A DNA stretch of 64,000 nucleotides from an uncultured Bacteroidia bacterium (GTDB taxonomy: Bacteria; Bacteroidota; Bacteroidia; Bacteroidales; UBA932): the NCBI GenBank assembly GCA_902785785.1, contig CADAAA010000004.1, positions 1 to 64,000 on the forward strand. The letters are read 5' to 3'. The notes beneath the pieces were generated by a model. That model was given only the letters and a program-made list of their open reading frames with translations, was not told the origin of the DNA and ran no database searches. The stretch's first letter is position 1. Every line of letters starts with the position of its first letter. The position numbers and the translations under genes were made by a program. Of this stretch, positions 57,648-64,000 are shown piece by piece.

Positions 57648-58514
57648 ATGAAAAGTCTTTCTGTTTTGTCTTTCGTGATCGCGGCGCTTTCCGCTGCCGC
57701 CCTGGTTTCCTGTGCTCCTTCTGCTTATGTCATGCAGGTGGAGTCCCGCAAGCCTTCCGAGTGCGGACTTGACCTGGCTGGAAAATCCTTGTCCGTCGTA
57801 TACCTCGAATCCCCCGACGGGCGCGATTCGCTGTTCAACAACCGTGCGGCTGACGCCCTGGCCTATGGCCTGGAGTCCGACCTTTTCGACGGCGCGGAAG
57901 CCGTCAAGGTATACAACCTGACCAAGGATGCCGCAGGCGACTATGCATCAAAGGATACTGCTTCCCAGTATATCATGCTTCTCGACAGCGATGTCGTGAT
58001 GATCCTGGATACTCCGGTGGCGGGTGAAAGCCATACCGGGCGAAGTCTTCCCGTCACCAGCAAGCTCTATGTATACGATTCGATGGCAGGAGAAGATGAC
58101 GGCGTGACTACGCTCCAGTGTTCTTCCAGTGCAGCCTCCCTTACGGATGAGAGCCGTGCGATGAATATGGGCACGGCGCTCCTGAAACCCCTCCGCAGCA
58201 GATGGGAGCAGGAGCAGTTCACGGTGCTCTATTTCGATGGCCTTGGCCGGAAGTGGATTGACGCCGTGCTTCTGGCGGATGACATGAAATGGGCGGAAGC
58301 CATAGATTTGTGGATGGACCTCTCCAAGTCCAACAATTCTACTGTTACGTCATGCGCCCGCTACAATGTCGCCCTGGGATGTTTCATGCTGGGCCAGTAT
58401 GACCTTGCGCTTGAGTGGCTTGACACTTCGGACGCAATCAGGCCCCTGTCTCTCAACAAGGGCCTGCGCAAGCGTATACTTGAGAAGAAGGGCGGATCCG
58501 CTACTTCCGATTGA
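57648..58514 (+). CDS. DUF6340-like lipoprotein
   Basis: A 288-residue lipoprotein (signal ending AALVSC) with a central beta-rich domain and a C-terminal pair of TPR-like helices (MKWAEAIDLWMDLSK, ARYNVALGCFMLGQYDLALEWLD). It resembles the DUF6340 family of Bacteroidota. Function unknown. It lies 7 bp after rimO, and its 3' end overlaps the convergent acyltransferase gene by 14 bp. Confidence 0.8.
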   Translation: MKSLSVLSFVIAALSAAALVSCAPSAYVMQVESRKPSECGLDLAGKSLSVVYLESPDGRDSLFNNRAADALAYGLESDLFDGAEAVKVYNLTKDAAGDYASKDTASQYIMLLDSDVVMILDTPVAGESHTGRSLPVTSKLYVYDSMAGEDDGVTTLQCSSSAASLTDESRAMNMGTALLKPLRSRWEQEQFTVLYFDGLGRKWIDAVLLADDMKWAEAIDLWMDLSKSNNSTVTSCARYNVALGCFMLGQYDLALEWLDTSDAIRPLSLNKGLRKRILEKKGGSATSD

Positions 58515-59556
58515 TCTTTTCCTTGACTTTTTCCTGGGCCCTTTTCCGCTTGCTCTCCCAGCGGGAAGTGACCTTTTCAAGATTCTTTTCGCTCAGACTC
58601 GGGAAACGTGCCCGGATCTGGGCGATTTTCTGTTTGATATAGGATTCGACATGGCGTGCGCGTTTCTCATGATACATCTCGTCGAAACCGACGAGGATGC
58701 CGGTCTCTTCGACGTCGCCGAAATCGTCGTTGATGGCCGTGCCGAAAAACTTAAGCTCCGGTGAGGTATTCATGTATGCGTTCACCAGGGGAGGGATGGC
58801 GGTACCGAGAGAGTGGATGGCTTCCTTGAGCAGCTTGTAGTCCTGCTTGAAGTCATCAGACTTGAGGATGAGGTTCATCATCCTCGGGTCGTGCTCGATC
58901 TTGATGGGATTGAACGGGTACATAAGCCCCTCATGATCAGGGAAATGCTTGGCAAGGAAATGGAGTATGAGATCTCGTCCGCAGCGGTCGTATGACGGAT
59001 ACATCGTCACCTTGCCGAAGAAGTATGTCATGTGCGGATGAAGGATCATCAGCGTAGACAGGCCGTCCCAGAGGTTGTCCAGTGCGAAGAGCGCTTTGGC
59101 GCCGGCCTTGGAGCTCTGGTACTCGGGCGTCACGAACGAGCGTCCCAGCTCGATGATGTGCGGGAGGTAGTCCTTCAGGAACTTGTCCGAGAAATGGAAA
59201 AGGTGGGAAGTGGCCAGGCGCGGCTGTCCGTTCTCCATCAGGGTGATGTCCGGCCCGAGTATGAAACGGTAACCTCCCAGGATGGCCTCGGCGTCCGGGT
59301 CCCATACCACGAGTTGCCTGCAGGGATTGTCCATGAGGTCGAACTCGTCGATGTCCATGGCCTTTCCGGTGCCGCCTCCGGCTGCCCGGAAAGTTATCTC
59401 CCTGAGACGCCCGATCTCGCGGAGGGTGTTGGGGGAGTCCTTCCAGTCAATGACATAAATCTCGTTTCCGCCCTTGTTGGTGTCACGGAGTTTCTTCTCC
59501 GGGGTGAGCTCGGCCTTGATCAGGTCAATGCCCACGGGGTCGATGATGGGTTCCAT
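58501..59556 (-). CDS. glsB: GNAT-type N-acyltransferase, probable glycine lipid synthase GlsB
   Basis: A 351-residue protein. The first 200 residues are a GNAT acyltransferase of the OlsB/PF13444 type (LREITFRAAGGGTGKAMDIDEFD, then LVVWDPDAEAILGGYRFI, IIELGRSFV), and the C-terminal part is helical and basic. In Bacteroides, GlsB adds a 3-hydroxy fatty acid to glycine and GlsA esterifies it, giving glycine lipids. The GlsA-like gene lies directly upstream (12 bp). Assignment rests on pairing and motifs. The basic C-terminal tail is rich in Lys. Confidence 0.7.
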   Translation of the reverse strand: MEPIIDPVGIDLIKAELTPEKKLRDTNKGGNEIYVIDWKDSPNTLREIGRLREITFRAAGGGTGKAMDIDEFDLMDNPCRQLVVWDPDAEAILGGYRFILGPDITLMENGQPRLATSHLFHFSDKFLKDYLPHIIELGRSFVTPEYQSSKAGAKALFALDNLWDGLSTLMILHPHMTYFFGKVTMYPSYDRCGRDLILHFLAKHFPDHEGLMYPFNPIKIEHDPRMMNLILKSDDFKQDYKLLKEAIHSLGTAIPPLVNAYMNTSPELKFFGTAINDDFGDVEETGILVGFDEMYHEKRARHVESYIKQKIAQIRARFPSLSEKNLEKVTSRWESKRKRAQEKVKEKINRK

Positions 59557-59568
59557 GGTCGATCGGTG

Positions 59569-60384
59569 TTAGATGCTGTAAACTTTTCCCCTTACCCACT
59601 GTGCCCATTCCTGGGCGCTCCTCTCCTTGGTGAAGAACCCGGGTGCGATCGGTTCTCCTACCTTGACGGTGAAAGTGCTGTTCCTGGCCTTGTACATCTC
59701 GTCGGGCAGGAAAAGCATGGCGACGTTGAACTTGATGCCGAGCTTCTTGCTGAGGTTGGCGATACGGTAGAACCTCTTGGAGTTCTGGCCGATGAAGTGT
59801 ACGGGTACGATATATCGGCCGGTCTGGACGCTCTTGTTTATGAAAGCCTTGCCCCAGGGCAGGTCCTGGATCTTACCGTCTATCTTGCGGGAGCAGAGCT
59901 TGCCGGGAAACATGATGATTTGATTCTCAGAATTGAATGCTCCGTCAATGAGGGCGGGGAGGTCACGGGACTGACCGCCTATGACATTCACGGGAACGCA
60001 CATCGGGGCAAGTCCCTTGATGTTCATCAGTATGTCGTTGACAAGATACTTGATCCTGCCGTCGAAGCGGCGGCCGAATACCATGCCGAGGGTGACGCCA
60101 TCGATACCTCCAAGCGGATGGTTGGACACGAAGGTGAAACGGGTGTCATCCGGAAAACCGTCTAGGTGTTCCATGCCTTCAACTTTGACGTCGACCCCGA
60201 GGTAGCGTATCGTGCCCTCACAGAAGTCAACGCCGGTGTAACCCTTTGACAAGTATTCGTTTATGTAGTCCTGGTGGATAAATCTCTTGCCCCAGTTGAT
60301 GAGGAACTTGGGGATGCGGCCCTTTCCGGCCTTGGATTCTACGACCTTTTCGAGGTCGATGGTCATGGAAGCGTCCTCAGTCAT
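59569..60384 (-). CDS. glsA: PlsC-type O-acyltransferase, probable GlsA
   Basis: A 271-residue acyltransferase with NHPLGGIDG at residues 88-96, this family's version of the NHX4D motif with one residue more between His and Asp, and IIMFPGKLCSRK as the second, acceptor-binding block. With the GNAT gene it makes up the two-step synthesis of amino-acid lipids; in this phylum the amino acid is glycine. Earlier databases call such proteins hemolysin-like. It has its own promoter, built into the gpsA terminator. Confidence 0.72.
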   Translation of the reverse strand: MTEDASMTIDLEKVVESKAGKGRIPKFLINWGKRFIHQDYINEYLSKGYTGVDFCEGTIRYLGVDVKVEGMEHLDGFPDDTRFTFVSNHPLGGIDGVTLGMVFGRRFDGRIKYLVNDILMNIKGLAPMCVPVNVIGGQSRDLPALIDGAFNSENQIIMFPGKLCSRKIDGKIQDLPWGKAFINKSVQTGRYIVPVHFIGQNSKRFYRIANLSKKLGIKFNVAMLFLPDEMYKARNSTFTVKVGEPIAPGFFTKERSAQEWAQWVRGKVYSI

Positions 60385-60406
60385 TTCAGTCCGGTTTTAG
60401 TACTCA

Positions 60407-60437
60407 CAAATATATAAAAAAACCGTGTGTTTGTCAA
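60407..60437 (-). promoter_or_regulatory. Promoter of the glsA-glsB pair
   Basis: On the - strand TATATTTG (60407-60414) has TTG 20 bp upstream (60435-60437). The -33 element lies in the loop of the gpsA terminator. The glsA ATG is 22 bp after the box. Confidence 0.75.
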
Positions 60438-60448
60438 TCAACACACGG
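60416..60448 (-). terminator. Rho-independent terminator after gpsA
   Basis: A perfect 9-bp stem (CCGTGTGTT with AACACACGG), an 8-nt loop and seven T on the - strand, 24 bp after the gpsA stop. Confidence 0.85.
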
Positions 60449-60472
60449 AAAAATGATATGGCCGCTTCAGGC

Positions 60473-61537
60473 TCAGATCGTGTCAAATGCGAACTCCTCC
60501 CAGGGGAGGTCTGCGTCCTTGCCCTCGAAAAGCACTTGGTAAAGGTGATGGATGAGGGGGAACTCCTTCATGTCGACCTTGCCGTTCGGCGTTTCGACAC
60601 CTTTTTCCGCAAGCACGGAGATGCCCTCGTACAGGCTCTTGACTGCGCTGATGGACTCCAGCGTGACACCTTTGAGCTTGAGCTGGGCTTCCTCCCGCGA
60701 GTAACCCTCGCCGAGCAGGATGCCGAAGGTCCTGGTCCTTCCTCCCTCGACGGTCACAAACAGGTCCCCGAGGCCCATCGAGATGCAGTCGGTTTCGGCC
60801 TGCACGGTCCTGAGGATGCGGCGCATCTCCCTGGCTGCCTGGAAGAAGACGGCGGCCTGGGCGTTTACGCCGGTGGGCCGCACCGAGTCTTCCCTCTGCC
60901 CGAGGCCGATGGCTATCGCCGGGCCGAGGGCATAGGCATTCTTGATGGCTACCGCATACTCGAGGCCGGTGACGTCATGCGTCATGGACACATGCAGGAA
61001 GCCGGTCTGGAGACACTCCTTCATCATGCGCAGCACGTCTGAGTCGGGACCGCTGATGGTGGTAGCGGTGTGCTCGCCGTCGATGATGTCCTGGGCGATG
61101 CCCGGCCCGCCGAGCATGTAGACCTCTCGGCTGATGCCGGCTTCGGAAAGCTCCTTCTCCCAATACTGGGGCCACGTGGAGAGCGAACCGTCTTCATTCA
61201 CTCTCAGGCCCTTGACCACCGTGATGACGGGAATCTCCGCAGGGATATACTTCAGAACCTCCTCGAGGAACCACTCGGCACCGTACGAGGATATGCCTCC
61301 GATGACGAAGTCAGATCCGGGGACCGCCTTTTTCCAGTCCTCGAACTGATAGAAAGTGATGCCGGCGGGGAAGGGACGCGAGAGTTTGGGGTTCCGGCCG
61401 GTTCGGATGCACTCGTCTATGATCTCCCTGTCATAGGGAGTTCCGACGATCTTCAGGGATACCCCGTTCTCCGAAAGGGGGAAGACGAGGGCTGATCCCA
61501 TCACTCCGAGTCCTATAATAGTTACTGTCTTTGACAT
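60473..61537 (-). CDS. gpsA: NAD(P)-dependent glycerol-3-phosphate dehydrogenase
   Basis: A 354-residue enzyme with an N-terminal Rossmann motif (IIGLGVMGSAL), VVKGL, GGPGIAQD, the catalytic Lys in AVAIKNAYALG and the late GLGDLFVTVEGGRTR block. It makes sn-glycerol 3-phosphate for phospholipids. Serving membrane lipid synthesis, it sits next to the glycine-lipid pair but has its own promoter and terminator. Confidence 0.9.
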   Translation of the reverse strand: MSKTVTIIGLGVMGSALVFPLSENGVSLKIVGTPYDREIIDECIRTGRNPKLSRPFPAGITFYQFEDWKKAVPGSDFVIGGISSYGAEWFLEEVLKYIPAEIPVITVVKGLRVNEDGSLSTWPQYWEKELSEAGISREVYMLGGPGIAQDIIDGEHTATTISGPDSDVLRMMKECLQTGFLHVSMTHDVTGLEYAVAIKNAYALGPAIAIGLGQREDSVRPTGVNAQAAVFFQAAREMRRILRTVQAETDCISMGLGDLFVTVEGGRTRTFGILLGEGYSREEAQLKLKGVTLESISAVKSLYEGISVLAEKGVETPNGKVDMKEFPLIHHLYQVLFEGKDADLPWEEFAFDTI

Positions 61538-61558
61538 ACAATTAGGTTAAGGCTTAGG

Positions 61559-61572
61559 CTTCTGTACAGAAG
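61559..61572. repeat. 14-bp perfect palindrome in the gpsA leader
   Basis: CTTCTGTACAGAAG lies 7 bp downstream of the gpsA -7 box on the - strand, at the predicted transcription start. It could be an operator; no regulator is known from the window. Confidence 0.45.
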
Positions 61573-61578
61573 AGGCCA

Positions 61579-61609
61579 CAAAGTTAGTGTTTTGAAAGGG
61601 AATTTTCAA
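61579..61609 (-). promoter_or_regulatory. Promoter of gpsA
   Basis: On the - strand TAACTTTG (61579-61586) matches TAnnTTTG with TTG 20 bp upstream (61607-61609). It is divergent from the rnpB promoter and overlaps its -33 region. Confidence 0.7.
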
Positions 61610-61617
61610 TTCTTTCG

Positions 61618-61625
61618 TATCTTTG
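61618..61625 (+). promoter_or_regulatory. -7 box of rnpB
   Basis: TATCTTTG ends 7 bp before the 5' end of RNase P RNA, the expected distance to the transcript start. TTTG lies 23 bp upstream (61591-61594). Confidence 0.7.
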
Positions 61626-61632
61626 CAGTCAG

Positions 61633-61971
61633 AAAGGTGGAGCGATCTGCCGCGGCATCATGCTGAGGAAAGTCCGGACAGGACAGGGCACCCCGCTGCG
61701 GAAAGCGCAGGTGGGAGCGATCTTACGCCGGCCGTAACAGAAAACAACCGCCGCCTTCGCTGAGAGGCTTTGCCTCTGACGGAAGACGGCAAGGGTGAAA
61801 ACGCGAGGCAAGAGCTCACGACGCCGCACAGCGATGTGCGCCGGGTACGGCACCGGGGCCTGCAAGACCAAATATACCGGCAGACGAGGGCGGCCCGCCC
61901 GATGCCGGGGGGTAGGTTGCGAAGATAAATGGCAGATTCAAAAACAGAAACCGGCTTACGGCTCCGCCTTT
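61633..61971 (+). ncRNA. rnpB: RNase P RNA
   Basis: The universal core GAGGAAAGTCCGGAC (CR-I/P4 5' side) is at about 61673, the matching 3' part and the hallmark AACAGAAACCGGCTTAC end block lie near 61943-61959, and helix P1 closes the molecule: AAAGGTGGAGC (61633-61643) pairs with GCTCCGCCTTT (61961-61971) over 11 bp. It is a ribozyme that matures the 5' ends of tRNAs. A T-run directly after P1 ends transcription. Ends are set by P1 and may be off by a few bases. Confidence 0.93.
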
Positions 61972-61988
61972 TTTTATTTTGGAATGCT

Positions 61989-62756
61989 ATGAGAAGGTCA
62001 TTTCTTGTGATGATGTCCGTCCTGCTCGCCGCTCTGCTCTGCAGCGGCTGCGATGCCAAGGTCAAGGAGTATAAAGTCAAGGTCGTGAAGGAATATCCGC
62101 ACGCTACAGATTCGTATACCCAGGGACTGTTCTTCCATAAGGGCGATATGTATGAGAGCACGGGGCAGTACGGCTCATCGACTTTCCGCAAGGTCGACCT
62201 CGCTACCGGCAATGCCCTTGAGAAGCTGGATTTCAACCGCAAGTACTTCGTCGAAGGGTCAGTGGTCCTGGGGGACAATCTCTATATCCTAACCTGGGAG
62301 AGCAAGGTGGCGTTCGTCTACGATGCCAACACCCTCGAGTACAAGTCCACGTATTCCTATCCCCGCGAGGGCTGGGGACTTACGACCGACGGCAGGCAGC
62401 TGATCGCCTCCGACGGCAGTTCGCGGCTGTACTTCCTGGACGGTGAATACAAGCTCCAGCGCAGCGTCAACGTCACGCTTGACGGACGTCCCGTACGCTA
62501 TCTCAATGAACTCGAATACATAGACGGTAAGGTCTGGGCTAATGTCTATACCACCGACCTCATCGTTATCATCAATCCTGCCACCGGCGTTGTCGAGGCC
62601 ACGGTGGACTGTACCGGCCTCCTTCCTGCCTCCCTCCGCGACAACCGTACCGACGTGCTCAACGGCATCGCCTTCGATCCCGTTTCCCGCAAGACCTATC
62701 TCACCGGAAAGTATTGGAAGCGTCTGTACGAGATCGAACTCGTCGAAAAGAAATAG
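61989..62756 (+). CDS. Glutaminyl-peptide cyclotransferase, lipoprotein
   Basis: A 255-residue lipoprotein (signal ending LLCSGC) of the glutamine cyclotransferase family, a five-bladed beta-propeller: HATDSYTQGLFFHKGDMYESTGQYG at the start, the WEGWGL-like block PREGWGLTTDG, and FDPVSRKTYLTGKYW near the end. It turns N-terminal Gln into pyroglutamate on exported proteins, which in this phylum often have Gln after signal cleavage. I start at 61989, 17 bp after rnpB; the longer frame overlaps rnpB. Confidence 0.9.
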   Translation: MRRSFLVMMSVLLAALLCSGCDAKVKEYKVKVVKEYPHATDSYTQGLFFHKGDMYESTGQYGSSTFRKVDLATGNALEKLDFNRKYFVEGSVVLGDNLYILTWESKVAFVYDANTLEYKSTYSYPREGWGLTTDGRQLIASDGSSRLYFLDGEYKLQRSVNVTLDGRPVRYLNELEYIDGKVWANVYTTDLIVIINPATGVVEATVDCTGLLPASLRDNRTDVLNGIAFDPVSRKTYLTGKYWKRLYEIELVEKK

Positions 62757-62781
62757 TCGGCATCATCAGTTTCATAAACGA

Positions 62782-62809
62782 ATTAATCCCGCATCACTGC
62801 GGGATTAAT
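62782..62809. terminator. Hairpin between the cyclotransferase gene and the orphan - strand promoter
   Basis: A perfect 12-bp stem (ATTAATCCCGCA with TGCGGGATTAAT) with the 4-nt loop TCAC. Neither side has a long T-run, but it lies where transcripts from both sides should end. Confidence 0.6.
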
Positions 62810-62915
62810 CGGTTAGTTAGTAGTGTATTTACCTCTGAAAAAGGTTAATTATTGTTGGTTAGATCTCTTTTGCAAGAGTAGAGTGTGTTCCGTTTGTAAC
62901 GTTTTAATTCCACTG

Positions 62916-62946
62916 CAAAGGTAGTGAACTTTTGGGATTCTGCAAA
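62916..62946 (-). promoter_or_regulatory. Orphan promoter directed into a non-coding stretch
   Basis: On the - strand TACCTTTG (62916-62923) has an exact TTTG 19 bp upstream (62943-62946). The predicted transcript starts near 62909 and meets the hairpin at 62782-62809 after about 100-130 nt. No annotated gene lies there. Confidence 0.55.
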
Positions 62947-62976
62947 TTTTTTGAAGAAAAAAAGTGCCTTTCTCGC

Positions 62977-62984
62977 TATCTTTG
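62977..62984 (+). promoter_or_regulatory. -7 box before the heparinase-like gene
   Basis: TATCTTTG ends 24 bp before the ATG at 63009; TTTG lies 23 bp upstream (62950-62953), the same spacing as at rnpB. Confidence 0.6.
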
Positions 62985-63008
62985 TGCAGGCCACCGTTTT
63001 TCCTTCCA

Positions 63009-64000
63009 TGAGAAGACTTTTCCTGCTGATACTGCTGTCATGCTCGGCCGCTGCCGCAGCGGCGGAGATTGCCCCCGGCGCGCATCCGCGCCTGCTGATG
63101 CGGGCGGGGGAGGAGCCCGCCGTAGCCGCTTCCGGCCCTATCTTCCAGGCGGACAGCATCATAAGGGATTACAGTGATGTTGTCCTGACCGTCGCTCCGG
63201 TAGGACGCAACATGGACGGGAACCGTCTCCTTCAGACTTCACGCGAAGTGCTGAAGCGTGTGTTCTGGCTCTCTTGGACATACCGGATGCACGGAGGGGA
63301 GGCATACGCCAGGCGTGCGGTTGAAGAGATGCTTGCAGTAAGCGCCTTCCCGGACTGGAATTCTTCGCATTTCCTGGACGATGCAGAGATGACCATGGCT
63401 TTGGCCATAGGTTATGACTGGCTGTATCCCTGCATGACTGGGGATGAACGTTCCGTCATTTCCTCGGCTATAGTGGAGAAAGGCTTGAAGGCAGCGTTGA
63501 ACGATGCCGATGCATGGTTCTACAGGATAGGGAACAATTGGAATTCCGTATGCAATGCTGCTATGGTCTTCGGAGCCCTGGCCGTGTGGGAGAACGATCC
63601 GGATTTCTGCAGTACCATGGTGGATAAGTCCCTGGAATCCAATAAACTCGCTTATGAGGCTTATGCCGGAGGAGCTTATCCTGAAGGATATAATTATTGG
63701 GGCTACGGCACGTCGTTCCAGATCATGCTTGAGCTTGTCCTGGAGGATGTTTTCCCTGAGCGTGAAATTCATCCTGAGGGTTATGGGGACTTCCTCGCAT
63801 CGGCCGACTTCATCCGTTTCACGAGTACTCCCGCAGGCAATTGTTTCAGCTATTCGGACTGCGGCCGCCGCGCTGTATGGCATTATATGCAGCCTTGGAT
63901 GGCCGGCCGCCGTAACGATCCGTCACTCCTTTATGAGGAGAACAGGATATTTGGTGTGACTGGTTTCGACCGTCTGTGCGAAGAGAGGCTGCTTCCGATG
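63009..64000 (+). CDS. Heparinase II/III-like protein, 3'-truncated by the window edge
   Basis: The frame is open from the ATG at 63009 to the window end (330 residues visible). It has a signal peptide (MRRLFLLILLSCSAAAAAAE), then HPRLLMRAGEEP and an alpha/alpha-barrel region with NNWNSVCNAAMVFGALA and YPEGYNYWGYGTSFQIML, the marks of heparinase II/III-like lyases and related PL families. The catalytic Tyr/His region and the beta-sandwich would lie mostly past the edge. It may cut uronic-acid glycans; it has its own promoter and may start another carbohydrate locus. Confidence 0.85.

Noticed and set aside
61658-62278. - strand open frame across RNase P RNA
   Set aside because: It covers rnpB and the start of the cyclotransferase gene; no protein features.

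Overview
The window is chromosomal DNA from a GC-rich member of the Bacteroidales (Bacteroidota). The evidence is a SusC/SusD pair heading a polysaccharide utilisation locus (PUL), the Bacteroidota -7 promoter box TAnnTTTG in front of many genes, the almost complete lack of Shine-Dalgarno sites, and families typical of the phylum (DUF4301, DUF3276, DUF5606, GSCFA, long NusB, V-type ATPase with DUF2764). The genus cannot be fixed from sequence alone; an uncultured gut or rumen lineage is plausible. No tRNA, CRISPR array, insertion sequence or prophage was found.

Region 1 (1-19339, + strand) is the 3' part of a PUL: a SusC porin cut by the window edge, SusD, a GH43-like lipoprotein, a CE1-type esterase, a GH51 arabinofuranosidase, a GH31 alpha-xylosidase-like enzyme, a two-domain SGNH/CE1 esterase, a GH9 endoglucanase-like enzyme and two type B carboxylesterases. 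The set fits an acetylated, arabinose- and xylose-decorated glucan (xyloglucan-like) or arabinoxylan; the first is favoured because GH9 and GH31 occur together. Region 2 (19340-19680) is non-coding, with hairpins and an 11-G run.

Region 3 (19681-30919, - strand) holds two ion-pump clusters in line: a methylmalonyl-CoA decarboxylase-type complex (carboxyltransferase, OadG with a lamin-tail domain, biotin carrier, OadB), followed by a V-type ATPase (E, DUF2764, A, B, D, I, K). The K subunit has the complete sodium-site signature, so both clusters probably work on one sodium gradient, made by decarboxylation during propionate formation and exchanged with ATP.

Region 4 (31052-64000) is housekeeping: YebC, a TPR protein, RecF, a DciA-like protein, PdxB, DUF4301, a GntR-controlled ABC exporter, LysA, Ffh, a 5'-nucleotidase, RNase Y, 6S RNA, ZapA, an NAD synthetase, PNP, DUF3276, NusB-YajC-YbbR-CoaE-RimO, a glycine-lipid acyltransferase pair, GpsA, RNase P RNA, a glutaminyl cyclase and the start of a heparinase-like lyase.

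The observations most worth following up are: two 125-126 bp symmetrical elements of matching architecture but unrelated sequence, each filling the gap between convergent genes; an NAD synthetase whose glutaminase domain lacks the blocks carrying the catalytic Lys and Cys; an in-frame CoaE-DUF5606 fusion with an internal promoter; promoters built into terminators; and an orphan promoter aimed at a non-coding stretch near 62.9 kb.
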